Positions 25,876-35,098 of a DNA stretch of 64,000 nt are shown in pieces. The position numbers were made by a program, and so were the translations under genes. The notes beneath the pieces are model-generated. The model saw nothing but the letters and a program-made list of their open reading frames with translations. It was not told where the DNA came from and did no database searches. Each line of letters opens with the position of its first letter. The stretch's first letter is position 1. The stretch is taken from positions 5,890,001 to 5,954,000 of the forward strand of contig CP019882.1 in the NCBI GenBank assembly GCA_002007745.1. The letters run 5' to 3'. This stretch comes from Mycolicibacterium litorale (GTDB lineage Bacteria > Actinomycetota > Actinomycetes > Mycobacteriales > Mycobacteriaceae).

Positions 25876-27276
25876 ATGGACAAAGTAGTTCTTGCGGAAC
25901 GGCCTACGGCACTGCTGGTGATCATTGCGCTTGTCGCGATCGCGGTGCTGCTCTTCCTGATCGTCAAGGTCAGGCTGCACGCATTCTTCTCGCTGATTGT
26001 GGTCAGCGTGCTCACCGGCCTGGCTGCCGGTATCAGCATGGGCGATGTCGTCGGCGTGGTCATCGACGGCTTCAGCACCACCATCGGATCCGTCGCACTC
26101 CTCGTCGGCTTCGGAGCAGTACTCGGGCGTCTGGTCGAGATGACCGGCGGCGCACAGGTTTTGGCGGACAAGATGCTCGAGAGGTTCGGGGAACGACGGG
26201 CACCCCTAGCTCTTGCGGTCGCCTCGCTGTTCTATGCGTTCCCCATCTTCCTGGATGCCGGCTTCATCGTGATGCTGCCCATCATCTACACCGTGGCTCG
26301 GCGGCTCGGCGGCTCGTTCATGCTGTATGTTTTGCCGTCCATCGGTGCGTTCCTGATGATGCACGCACTGACACCTCCCCACCCCGGTCCGACTGCTGCG
26401 GCGACGGTGATGGGTGCGGACATCGGCATGGTCGTCATCGTCGCGTTGCTCGTCGGCCTACCGACGTGGTACCTCGCCGGTTACCGGCTGGCGCTCGTGA
26501 TCGCCAAGCGATACCCGAACATGCCCGTGCCGAACCTGCTCGGCGAACCAAAAGACTATTCGGCCGAAGAGCGCCCCGGTTTCTGGACGATCATGCTGGT
26601 GCTGTTGCTGCCGCTGATGCTCATCTTCTTCAACACGGTGTTTTCCACTCTCGAAGCGGACGGCACGGTGAGCGACAGCAATATCGCCTTCCAAGTGTCC
26701 CGCCTGATCGGCACCACCTCGATGGCCCTGCTGATCGCCGACTTGCTAGCCATGGTGCTGTTCTACGTCGTGCCGCGCCGACGAGCCGGCGAGCGGGTGG
26801 GTGGTCTTCTGGAGGATCTCGTGGACAACGCTCTGGCGCCGGTTTGCTCGATCATCCTGATCACCGGGGCCGGCGGCGCCTTCGGAAAAGTTCTCACCGA
26901 GACCGGGATCGGTAAGACGTTGGCCGACGGCCTGCACGCACTCGGGCTGCCGGTCATCCTCGCGGGCTTCCTGATCGCCATCGTATTCCGGGTCGCGCAG
27001 GGCTCGGCCACCGTCGCGGCGACGACCGCCGGCTCGATCATGGCCCCTGCAGTGACCTCGATGAACCTCGGTGCGATCGCCCTGGCAGCGGTCGTCGTCG
27101 CCATCACCGCCGGGTCGATCACGTTCTCCCACGTCAACGACTCCGGATTCTGGCTGATCGGGCGATTCTGCGGATTCGACACCGTGACCACGTTGAAGAC
27201 CTGGACGGTCGTCGCCACGGCCATCGGCTTCATGTCTTTCGCTCTGGCGTCGGTGGTCTACGTGGTGGCCAGCTGA
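25876..27276 (+). CDS. GntP family sugar-acid:proton symporter
   Basis: 466 residues from the ATG at 25876, preceded by ggaaggga. About 12-14 membrane helices; GntP hallmarks include LPSIGAFLMMHALTPPHPGP and GGAFGKVLTETGIG, and the C-terminal ITFSHVNDSGFW. Members import gluconate or related aldonates. As the last gene of the operon it defines the cluster as one for an external sugar acid rather than a polyol. Confidence 0.93.
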   Translation: MDKVVLAERPTALLVIIALVAIAVLLFLIVKVRLHAFFSLIVVSVLTGLAAGISMGDVVGVVIDGFSTTIGSVALLVGFGAVLGRLVEMTGGAQVLADKMLERFGERRAPLALAVASLFYAFPIFLDAGFIVMLPIIYTVARRLGGSFMLYVLPSIGAFLMMHALTPPHPGPTAAATVMGADIGMVVIVALLVGLPTWYLAGYRLALVIAKRYPNMPVPNLLGEPKDYSAEERPGFWTIMLVLLLPLMLIFFNTVFSTLEADGTVSDSNIAFQVSRLIGTTSMALLIADLLAMVLFYVVPRRRAGERVGGLLEDLVDNALAPVCSIILITGAGGAFGKVLTETGIGKTLADGLHALGLPVILAGFLIAIVFRVAQGSATVAATTAGSIMAPAVTSMNLGAIALAAVVVAITAGSITFSHVNDSGFWLIGRFCGFDTVTTLKTWTVVATAIGFMSFALASVVYVVAS

Positions 27277-27298
27277 GGCTGCTGCCCGCGACAAGCGG

Positions 27299-28243
27299 TC
27301 AGAAGACCGTCACGTGAACGTGATTGAAGTGATTGGCCACCCGCCACATGGTGTACGAGACCCCGAAGCGCTCGGCCTGGCTCTGGACGTCGGCGTTGAT
27401 GGCGTCGCCCAGGGCCATATCCGAACCGATCATGATGTCGATCGCATGGCCGCTCGGGTGATCGGGAATCGGGTCCGCGCGCACGCCGCCGATGGACTGC
27501 ACGCCGGGGAAGGTGGCGATGATGTACGCCGCCAGGGTTCGGGCATTGGGAACCAGACCGTTCATGCCGACCGTGGGGATCGCTCCACCCGGACCCAGCA
27601 GCGCCTGTTGGGCTGCGGGCAGCGCGTAGTACGTCGCCCTGACCAGCCTGACCTGGGTTTCCACCTCGGATTGTTTGTCCTGTAGCTCCGCCCGCACGGC
27701 CGCCGCCGCATCCGCGGCCGCCTTGGCGTTCGCCGCCGACTCGGCTGAGGCGGCCGCACTGGTTTCAGCCTGCCGCTTGGCCTCGCGGAACCTCAACAGA
27801 TTCCGGGACATCTCGTCGGTGATCGCCCGTTGGAAGGCCAACTCGTCGATCAGGCGCTGCGGTGACGCGGCGGTGAAGAATGCGCTGACACTGTCGGTGC
27901 GCCCACCGGCGTAGAACGCGGCGGCCGCTTGGTCGACGGTGCGTTGGTAGCCGGCCAGCTCCGCCCTGGTGGCCTCCAAAGCCGCCAGATCGCCGGCGTG
28001 CTTCGCCTCCGCCGCCGCTTGCATCTGCAACTTCTTGTCCAAGTCCAGCTCGACCGACTGGGCGGTCTCGATGAGCTGCTGCGCTTGCTTGGTCAGCTCG
28101 TTCAGCTTGGCCAGTTCGTCGACTTCGGGCTCTGCGTACGCGGCACCTGCCCAGACCACGCCGAGGGCCGTGAGGCCCGCGATGGCGCAGGTCGCCGTCC
28201 TACCCCGGCGCGGTCGGGCCACGAGAGGCGGGTGAAAGTTCAC
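27299..28243 (-). CDS. Secreted coiled-coil protein with ARB_07466-like C-terminal domain
   Basis: 314 residues from a GTG with an aaagga site. A signal peptide (about 1-37, ending AGAAYA) is followed by a long coiled coil (about 40-210, rich in Ala/Glu/Gln, like PcsB and NlpC-associated regulators), then a compact domain (about 225-314) with GGVRADPIPDHPSGHAIDIM and a final NHFNHVHVTVF. These His/Asp motifs are like those of LD-carboxypeptidase and peptidase M15-type folds. Likely exported and active at the cell wall; enzymatic activity is not shown. It converges with GntP (22 bases between stops). Confidence 0.82.
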   Translation of the reverse strand: MNFHPPLVARPRRGRTATCAIAGLTALGVVWAGAAYAEPEVDELAKLNELTKQAQQLIETAQSVELDLDKKLQMQAAAEAKHAGDLAALEATRAELAGYQRTVDQAAAAFYAGGRTDSVSAFFTAASPQRLIDELAFQRAITDEMSRNLLRFREAKRQAETSAAASAESAANAKAAADAAAAVRAELQDKQSEVETQVRLVRATYYALPAAQQALLGPGGAIPTVGMNGLVPNARTLAAYIIATFPGVQSIGGVRADPIPDHPSGHAIDIMIGSDMALGDAINADVQSQAERFGVSYTMWRVANHFNHVHVTVF

Positions 28244-28357
28244 GACTGTGCATCCTTTGAGTGCCGTCGACGTCTTCTTCGTCGAAGTGCCTGCCGGTGT
28301 GCCTTAGGTCTCGGAAAGGTTACGAAACGGGCTAGCGGTTGTCCAACCGCAGGTCAG

Positions 28358-29233
28358 CTACCGCACCACCAGCACAGGACACTCGGCGTGATGGATGAGG
28401 TTCTGGCTGACCGAGCCGAGGATCGAGCCGGCGAGTCTGCCGCGACCGTGACTGCCGACAACCACCAACTGTGCTTCCCGGGACAGATCGGTGAGCCCCT
28501 TCGCCGGACCGGCGTCCTTGAAGACCTTGGTGACGTGGGCGTTCGGATACTTCCTGGCCAGCGGTTCGACCAACTCGTCCATCCGCTGACGTTGTCGGGT
28601 CTCCAATACTTCGAGCAACGGCCAATCCATATTGCCCTCGCCACCCAGATCGCCCATCCCGACCGCCGCGTCGATCTCCCACATGTGCACCACCATCAGC
28701 TGGGCATGCAGTGTGCGGGCGACGTCGAATGCCTCGGCGAGCGCCCGGGCCGCCGCCTCGGAGTCGTCCACCCCGACGACGACCGGCAGCGGTTTGCCGG
28801 TCCGCCGGGCGAGCGGAGTTCGCCACACGACCACCGGGCAGTGGGTCCGATGGACCGTTCTGACGACCTGGCTGCCCAAGGCCCGGTGGTCCGATGCCCC
28901 GACCACCAGAAGCCGAGCGGATTGCGACGCGTCGGCCAGGGCTGCCGCGACCGCGTCCTTGGCTATCGCCGTGGTCACCGTGAGATCGGGATGCGTTGAT
29001 CGAACAGCTGCCTCGGCCGCGGCCAGCACGGTGTCGGCGTCGGCGGTGCCCCGCAGTTCGGCGGAGTGATCAGCGCCGGCGAAGTGCCAGTCCAGCCGCG
29101 GGGTCGCGTGCAGGAGTGTCAGCGTGAGCCCTTGTCCGGCGGCGAACTGCGCGGCCCATCGGGTGGCGCCGAGCGCACTGTCCGATCCGTCGACACCCAC
29201 GACAACGGCCGACGGGTTGGCTGCGGTGGTCAT
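28358..29233 (-). CDS. Universal stress protein, two Usp domains
   Basis: 291 residues. Domain 1 (about 7-145) begins AVVVGVDGSDSALGATRWA, and domain 2 (about 150-291) begins PVVVGVDDSEAAARALAEAF. Both keep G-x2-G-x9-G-type ATP loops (VVGASDHRALGS; VVGSHGRGRLAGSILGS). This is the classical mycobacterial tandem Usp layout, often induced by hypoxia or stationary phase. It starts at the ATG at 29233. It differs from the more divergent Usp at 17868. Confidence 0.93.
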   Translation of the reverse strand: MTTAANPSAVVVGVDGSDSALGATRWAAQFAAGQGLTLTLLHATPRLDWHFAGADHSAELRGTADADTVLAAAEAAVRSTHPDLTVTTAIAKDAVAAALADASQSARLLVVGASDHRALGSQVVRTVHRTHCPVVVWRTPLARRTGKPLPVVVGVDDSEAAARALAEAFDVARTLHAQLMVVHMWEIDAAVGMGDLGGEGNMDWPLLEVLETRQRQRMDELVEPLARKYPNAHVTKVFKDAGPAKGLTDLSREAQLVVVGSHGRGRLAGSILGSVSQNLIHHAECPVLVVR

Positions 29234-29310
29234 CCCCCGAGACTATTGGGCCCGCTCGGCTGACCCGCTCGGTGGTCTGCGGCGGTGACTACCGGGCAAC
29301 TAGGGGACGA

Positions 29311-29643
29311 CTAAGGGATGTAGCAGGGCGCGTCGCCGGGGGTGTAGTACGGCAAACCGGTCGGTGAGATGCAGGGCGCCTCCCCGGGGAAGGCGGGAAC
29401 CAGCGAATACGCATAGCTCTCCGGGAAGCCATAGCGAGCCCAGTCATCCACCGCCGCGCCGGCCACCGCGGCATCGACGGCGTCACCGGCGAAACCCGGG
29501 GTGCAACCCCCGACGGTCACGTGCCGGCCGCCGATATCGCCGCAGACGTCAGCCTGGGCCACCGGAGCCATCGCCGCGGGGGCAGCCGACAAGGCGACAA
29601 CACTGAACAGGATCGCTGCAGATTTCTTCGACATGCCGCCCAT
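29311..29643 (-). CDS. Small secreted cysteine-containing protein of unknown function
   Basis: 110 residues from the ATG at 29643; a second ATG at 29634 is equally possible. A clear signal peptide (KKSAAILFSVVALSAAPAAM, cleavage near AQA|DVCG) is followed by a short mature chain with four cysteines (DVCGDIGG, GGCTPGF, APCISP, DAPCYIP) and Pro/Gly/Tyr-rich sequence. This matches small mycobacterial exported proteins with disulfides; no enzyme motif is seen. It is downstream of ThrE on the same strand. Confidence 0.65.
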   Translation of the reverse strand: MGGMSKKSAAILFSVVALSAAPAAMAPVAQADVCGDIGGRHVTVGGCTPGFAGDAVDAAVAGAAVDDWARYGFPESYAYSLVPAFPGEAPCISPTGLPYYTPGDAPCYIP

Positions 29644-29665
29644 ATCGCGTGCAGGCAAAGATCCG

Positions 29666-30912
29666 TTACGGCCTCGGTCTCAGCCGCCGGGCCAGCAACC
29701 AGTCTCGCAATCGGGTCGGTGCCGCAAGCCCCACCGCCATGCTGATGACGGTCAGACCGGCGACGGCGCCGCTGTTCACGACGTCGAGCAGGACCTGCTG
29801 GCTGGGGTGAACAGCGAGTTCGGTGAGGCCGGCCACGACGCGGAAGACGAACATGCCCGGTACCAATGCCACCACGGCAGCGAAGCCGATCGCAGCGAAA
29901 GGCAGCTGCTTCACATAGGCCACCGGCGTCAAGACGGCACCGACGAGGAGGCACGCCAAGAGAGCGGCCACCGGCAAACTGAGGTGCCAGCTGGCCATCG
30001 CCCACCAATGCACCGCATGCGCGGCCATGCCGACCACGACCGGCCAGCCCACCAGGCGGTAGGGCATCGAGAAGAACACCGGATAGCAGGCCGCGGCCAC
30101 ACCCGCCGCGATGACGTCGTGCACCATCGGCACGTCGACAGGCGGCGAGGCCAGCGGCAACGACTGACCGGTGAGCCCCAGGCCGAGCACCAGCCCGACG
30201 GCGATCACGGCCAGGAGGAGAAGCCCATAACCCAGGCGCGCCAGCGCCAAGGACATCCGCGCTGCCAGCAGGTCCATGGCGCCGATCAGAATCTGAGGCC
30301 CGGGCACCAGCACCATCGCGGGGCAGACCGCGACCAGGCCCACCGATGCCGGCAGCCCGGTCGTGCCGGCGACCGCACCAGCCACCCCGGCGACCACGGC
30401 AGCGACGAAGACCTGCAGAAGGGCATCGCTTCCCACCCGGGCCAACAGGCGACGCAGCACACCCCGAGCGCGGCGGCCACGGCGATCACGGCAACGGTGC
30501 GGACGTCGTCGGCACCGAAGACCACGGCCAGTGCGGCAGCACCGACACCACACGCGCAGACGAAGGCCAGATTCGACGCCGCCGGCAGACGCCGCGCGGT
30601 GTCCAGTGCGCGCTCGATCTCCTCGCGCCCCAACGGCCGGGTCTCGGCGTGGTCCACCGCGCTCATCAACGCAGCCACCCGGCGCATGTTCACCGCATTG
30701 GGATGCGCCTCGCTGATCAGTACGTCGCGGCCGCCCCCGCGCGGATCGTAGGCGGTGACCGACGACCATTCCGGGATGACCACGGCGGGTTGCGCAAGGC
30801 CGGTCGAGAGCCGCTGGACCGCGGTCAGGGTCATGCTCGTCGACTGGCCGTTGTCGTGCAGCAGCACCGCGGCCCGCAGGATCGTGCCCAGCGCGTCGTC
30901 GCCGTCAGGCAC
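29666..30912 (-). pseudogene. ThrE-type threonine/serine exporter, frameshifted in this sequence
   Basis: The N-terminal cytoplasmic domain (DUF1212-like: LRAAVLLHDNGQSTSMTLTA ... RREIERALDTARRLPAAS-type pattern) and first helices lie in one frame (30912 to about 30465), and the remaining helices (VFVAAVVAGVAGAVAG to SMAVGLAAPTRLRDWL) lie in another (to 29666). Adding one base to the C4 run at 30462-30465 joins them as LGGVLRRLLARVGSDALLQ, giving about 415 residues with some ten helices. Family: proton-driven export of threonine and serine. The GTG at 30912 overlaps the fumarase stop by 8 bases, so it is probably co-transcribed; a TTG at 30930 is an alternative start. Confidence 0.78.
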
Positions 30913-32368
30913 CGGCAACGCCGTGACCAATCATGTCGTGCGGGTTGACGATGGAGTCGAACTGTTCGGCGGTGACCTTGCCGGAATCCAACGCCGCCTG
31001 TCGCAGGGTGATGTCACGGGCGACGGCGTCTTCAGCGATGTGCGCGGCGTTCTGGTAACCGATGACCGGACTGAGCGCGGTGACCAACATCGCGCTGGTG
31101 TCGACGTACCGGGTGATGCGGTCGGTGTTCAACGTGGTTCCCTTGACCGAATACTCCAGGAACTTCGCGCAGCCGTCGGCCAGGATGCGAATGGAATGCA
31201 ACACATTGTTGATGATGACCGGGCGCATCGCGTTGAGCTCGAAGTTGCCCTGCGAGCCGGCCAACGCCACCGCGGTGTCGTTGCCCATGACCTGGATGGC
31301 GATCATCACCAGAGCCTCGCACTGGGTCGGGTTGACCTTTCCCGGCATGATCGAGGAACCCGGCTCATTGGCCGGCAGCACGAGCTCGCCGAGTCCGCAT
31401 CGGGGACCTGAGGCCAGCCAGCGCATGTCGTTGGCGATCTTCATCAGGGCGACCGCCAGACCACGCACCGCCGCATGGGCCCGCACCATCGGGTCCAGTG
31501 ATCCCAATGCGGCGAACTTGTTCGGTGCGGTGACGTAGGGCTTACCGGTGAGCTCGGCCAGCATGCTGGCGACATCGCGCCCGAAGCCGGCCGGCGCATT
31601 GAGTCCCGTGCCGACGGCCGTGCCGCCTACTGCCAATTCCAGCAAACCCGCACGCGCACGGTCGATATCGTCGAGGCAAGCCCCCAGTTGCGCAGCCCAG
31701 CCCGACCATTCCTGCCCGACGCTGAGCGGGACGGCATCTTCGAGATGGGTACGGCCGATCTTGACGACATCCATCCATTGCGCACTCTTGCCGGCGATCT
31801 CGTCGCGCAGTGCACGTACCCGGGGCAGCAGCTGGTCGTCGATGGCTGTCAGAGTCGCGATGTGCATCGCCGTGGGAAAGGTGTCGTTGCTGCTCTGCCC
31901 CATGTTGACATGATCGTTGGGGCCCACCGGTACCTGGCTGCCGAGCTCTCCGCCCAGCAATTGGATCGCGCGGTTGGACAGCACCTCATTGACGTTCATA
32001 TTGCTCTGCGTGCCAGATCCGGTCTGCCACACGAATAATGGGAAGTTCTCGTCGAGCTTGCCGGCGATGGCCTCCTCGGCGGCCTGCACGATGACTCGGG
32101 CCCGCCACGGCTCCAAACGGCCTGCCTTCTCATTGACCAGGGCACACGCCTTCTTCACCAACCCATAGGCGTGATAGACCTCGATCGGCATGTGGTCGGT
32201 GCCGATCGAGAAGTGTTGCAGCGAGCGCTGAGTCTGCGCTCCCCAGTATCGGTCGGCGGGTACGTCGACAGTGCCCAGGCTGTCGAACTCGGTACGCGTG
32301 CCGCCGGCGTCGATGCCGATGGCGACGTCGGTGTAAGTGGGCGTCGGAGCCCCAGACTCGTGAGTCAC
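30905..32368 (-). CDS. fumC: Class II fumarate hydratase
   Basis: 487 residues from a GTG at 32368 with an agga site. All class II signatures are present: GSGTQSNMNVNEV, SSNDTFPTAMH, GRTHLEDAVPLSVGQE, and the active-site loop GSSIMPGKVNPTQCEA. It hydrates fumarate to L-malate in the TCA cycle. The loop PTQCEA is of the E. coli FumC type, whereas the housekeeping M. tuberculosis FumC has a different sequence after GKVNP, so this looks like a second fumarase. An odd N-terminal 25 residues (IGIDAGGTRTEF) precede the usual start of the fold. It leads an operon with ThrE. Confidence 0.93.
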   Translation of the reverse strand: MTHESGAPTPTYTDVAIGIDAGGTRTEFDSLGTVDVPADRYWGAQTQRSLQHFSIGTDHMPIEVYHAYGLVKKACALVNEKAGRLEPWRARVIVQAAEEAIAGKLDENFPLFVWQTGSGTQSNMNVNEVLSNRAIQLLGGELGSQVPVGPNDHVNMGQSSNDTFPTAMHIATLTAIDDQLLPRVRALRDEIAGKSAQWMDVVKIGRTHLEDAVPLSVGQEWSGWAAQLGACLDDIDRARAGLLELAVGGTAVGTGLNAPAGFGRDVASMLAELTGKPYVTAPNKFAALGSLDPMVRAHAAVRGLAVALMKIANDMRWLASGPRCGLGELVLPANEPGSSIMPGKVNPTQCEALVMIAIQVMGNDTAVALAGSQGNFELNAMRPVIINNVLHSIRILADGCAKFLEYSVKGTTLNTDRITRYVDTSAMLVTALSPVIGYQNAAHIAEDAVARDITLRQAALDSGKVTAEQFDSIVNPHDMIGHGVAGA

Positions 32369-32541
32369 TTCAGTGTCCTGTTCGTGGTTCGACGGCGTGG
32401 GCACAGCACAGGTCGCGGGCGCAGCCCGCGCGCCGATACCAGCCTTCCGGTGAGTCGGCGGCATCGTCCAATATCTATTCCCTGTGCGGGCATAGGCCGA
32501 ACCTATCGAAATTCTCCGACCAGGCACCGGACGGCCGGTAC

Positions 32542-32925
32542 TCAGCCGATCGGGCCGGCGAGGGCAGCCATGTGCAGGACGGCCCAGCTGACCGCGATCT
32601 GCGCGGCACAGCCGAGCAGCGGCACATAGAACGCGAGGCGCTGTTTGGCCAGGAGCACCACCGCGAGCACGGCATCGAGCAGAACAGTCAGCGCGCCGCC
32701 CCCGATCGCAAGGTAGATGGCGCGAGTCACCCAACGCTCGTCACCGCAGGTCTGGTATGCGCAGGCGTCGGTTGCCATCACCAAGAAAAACGAGGTGATG
32801 ACTGTATACAGTGCGAATCCGGCATGGGCGCAGAGCAGCACCACGGTCGCGATCACATCGGCGCGATTCGATCGCCGTGGCGCACCCGGGATCCCGTGCC
32901 CCGCTGACTTCTCATCGCTTCGCAC
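32542..32925 (-). CDS. Hypothetical membrane protein, about three helices
   Basis: 127 residues from a GTG at 32925. Hydrophobic segments at about 23-50, 68-90 and 98-122 (AFYVPLLGCAAQIAVSWAVLH), with two cysteines in the first outer loop (DACAYQTCGDE) that could form a disulfide. I do not recognise a characterised family. It is divergent from the CopC-like gene with about 104 bases between starts. Confidence 0.6.
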   Translation of the reverse strand: MRSDEKSAGHGIPGAPRRSNRADVIATVVLLCAHAGFALYTVITSFFLVMATDACAYQTCGDERWVTRAIYLAIGGGALTVLLDAVLAVVLLAKQRLAFYVPLLGCAAQIAVSWAVLHMAALAGPIG

Positions 32926-33029
32926 TTGCGCAGTATGCGGCCTTCGGGTGCGCCCGCGACACCGGCCGAAACGTACACTCGGGCGTGCTTGCCGCTTGGC
33001 GCCGCGCCGGCTGCGGGGAAAGGAACACG

Positions 33030-33587
33030 GTGGTCCCGACCATTCGCGCCGTCGCCGTGGCGTTGATATCGCTCGCCTTGTTGTCGTCGGCGGCTGGCAT
33101 AGCCGCAGCCCACACTGCTCTCATCGCCTCCGACCCCGCCAAGGACGCCCAGATCTCCGCGCCGTTGACCACGGTGGTGCTGACCTTCAGCGAAAGCATC
33201 AACCCGACGTTTGCCAATGTCGTTGTGCGCAGCGCCGACGGACGCGATTGGGTCACCGGCCAGGTGCGGGTCGACGGGCCTCGTCTCACCGTCGACGTGG
33301 GACCCCAACCGCTTCCCCGCGGGGGCTACACCGTGGGCTACCGGGTGGTCTCCGCCGACGGGCACCCGGTGTCCGGCTCGTACGCCTTCACCATCACCGC
33401 AGCCCCCGGTGGACCGACGTCGGCGACCCCCTCGGCGAGTTCCGCACCGGCCGAGCCGACTGCTTCGCCGGCTGCGTCACCATCCGGGCCGGACACCCGA
33501 ACGTCCATTATCAGCGCGGGCATCGCCGGGCTGGCACTCGGCGGAATCATCGCCTTCATACAGTCGCGGCGGCGCCGAAACCGCTGA
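33030..33587 (+). CDS. CopC-domain copper-binding protein, membrane-anchored
   Basis: 185 residues from a GTG with ggggaaagg site. A signal peptide (to about residue 26, AAAHTAL) puts His at the mature N-terminus, as in CopC, where it is a copper ligand. The beta-sandwich shows LTFSESINPTFANVVV and GHPVSGSYAFTI with a second His (DGHPV). A Pro/Ser/Ala-rich linker and a C-terminal helix plus basic tail (QSRRRRNR) anchor it. Role: periplasmic copper binding or delivery. No CopD gene is adjacent. Confidence 0.87.
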   Translation: MVPTIRAVAVALISLALLSSAAGIAAAHTALIASDPAKDAQISAPLTTVVLTFSESINPTFANVVVRSADGRDWVTGQVRVDGPRLTVDVGPQPLPRGGYTVGYRVVSADGHPVSGSYAFTITAAPGGPTSATPSASSAPAEPTASPAASPSGPDTRTSIISAGIAGLALGGIIAFIQSRRRRNR

Positions 33588-33656
33588 TCCAGGGGCCGGA
33601 CCGGCGCAGGGGCCGCCCACCGTTGCCAATCACTGCGAAAGGGGTACGACCTGAGC

Positions 33657-35032
33657 ATGAAACTCGACACCGGCCGGCCCACCGTCGTGATCGTCGGTGG
33701 CGGATTCGGCGGACTATTCTGTGCCCGCCGGTTCCAGCACGTCGACGTCGATGTGATCCTGCTCGACCGCGCCGCGTGCCACGTGTTTCAACCGCTGCTC
33801 TACCAGTGTGCGACCGGAACGCTGAGCATCGGGCAGATCAGTCGGTCCCTGCGCGAGGAACTCGCCCACCACCGCAACGTCACGACCCTGCTCGGCGAGG
33901 CGGTCCGACTCGACCCCGATTCCCGCCGGATCACCGCTCGCCGCCCAGACGAGTCCACCTTCGACGTCGACTACGACTACCTGGTGCTCGCCGCCGGGAT
34001 GCGGCAGTCGTATTTCGGCAAGGAAGAGTTCGCCACCTGGGCGCCGGGCATGAAGACGCTCGACGATGCGCTCAGTATCCGGCGCCGGGTGTTCGCCGCC
34101 TTTGAAATCGCCGAGACGCTACCTCCTGGGCCCGAACGCGACCAGTGGCTCACTTTCGCGGTCACCGGAGCCGGACCCACCGGCGTCGAATTGGCGGGCC
34201 AGATCCGGGAATTGGCGACGCGCTCGTTGGCCAACGAGTTCCACAGCATCCAGCCCGAGGAGGCGCGGGTCCTGCTTTTCGACGGCGGCGACCGCGTGCT
34301 CAAGGCCTTTGCCCCGGCACTCGCGGCCCGCGCCCAAAGTGTGCTCGAAAGGTTGGGGTGGAAATGCATTTCGGTGTGCACGTCACCGACGTGCGGCGTG
34401 ACGGCATCACCGTGAGCCCGAAGATCGGCGGTCCGGATCAGGACTACGCGACCCGAACCGTGCTCTGGACCGCCGGTGTCGAAGCGGTCCCCTTCGCCCG
34501 GCATGCCGCCGAAGCGCTGGGGGCCGACACCGACCGCTCGGGGCGGATCGCGGTGAACGCCGACCTCTGTGTGCCTGGACACCCGGAAGTGTTCGTCATC
34601 GGTGACCTGGCCGGTCGTGACGGGCTGCCCGGTGTCGCCGAAAACGCCATGCAGGGCGGGCTGCATGCCGCGGCGAGCATCAAGCGCGACATCAAGGGCG
34701 CCCCACGAAAGGACTTCCGCTACCGCGACGTTGGATCCGCGGCGTACATCAGCCGGGGACACGCCCTGATGCAGCTCGGCCCGGTCAAGCTCACCGGCCT
34801 GCTCGGCTGGATCGGGTGGGGGTTCATCCACATCGCTTTCCTGACCGGTGTGCGTAACCGGCTCAGCACCGTCGGAACGTGGTTGGCGACCATCGCACGG
34901 GCCAACCGCAGCGACCGTGCATTCATCCTGGGCGGTTCAGGCCACCCGGAGGAGCCCTACACCTGGGAGTCCCCGGTCCATCAGGGTTACCACTTCAAAG
35001 GTGACCAGCCCGAAAAGGACGCATCGGCGTAA
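33657..35032 (+). pseudogene. Type II NADH dehydrogenase-like FAD oxidoreductase, frameshifted in this sequence
   Basis: The N-part (33657-34415 frame) carries the FAD motif GGGFGG (14-19) and the NAD motif TGAGPTGVELA. The C-part (from about 34360) has TVLWTAGVEAVPF, the FAD-contact GDLAGRDGLPGVAENAMQGG and a membrane-associating end (LGWIGWGFIHIAFLTGVRNR). Adding one G to the G4 run at 34355-34358 joins them as ERLGVEMHFGVHVTDV, giving about 458 residues, the normal NDH-2 length. Family: membrane-surface NADH:quinone oxidoreductase without proton pumping. It is likely intact in the organism. Confidence 0.82.
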
Positions 35033-35098
35033 CACCTTCTCGCCGTGGCCGGTTTGGTCGCCTGGCCCGGGGAAGATGCTGCAAGCCAATGTCTTTCG

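Noticed and set aside
29239..29252. DosR-like sequence (gagactattgggcc) before the tandem Usp gene
   Set aside because: It matches the dormancy-regulon box only partly and lies 6 bases from the start codon, too close for an activator site.
32369..32734. Extended N-terminus of the fumarase frame
   Set aside because: The extra residues are unlike fumarase, and the GTG at 32368 has a ribosome site.
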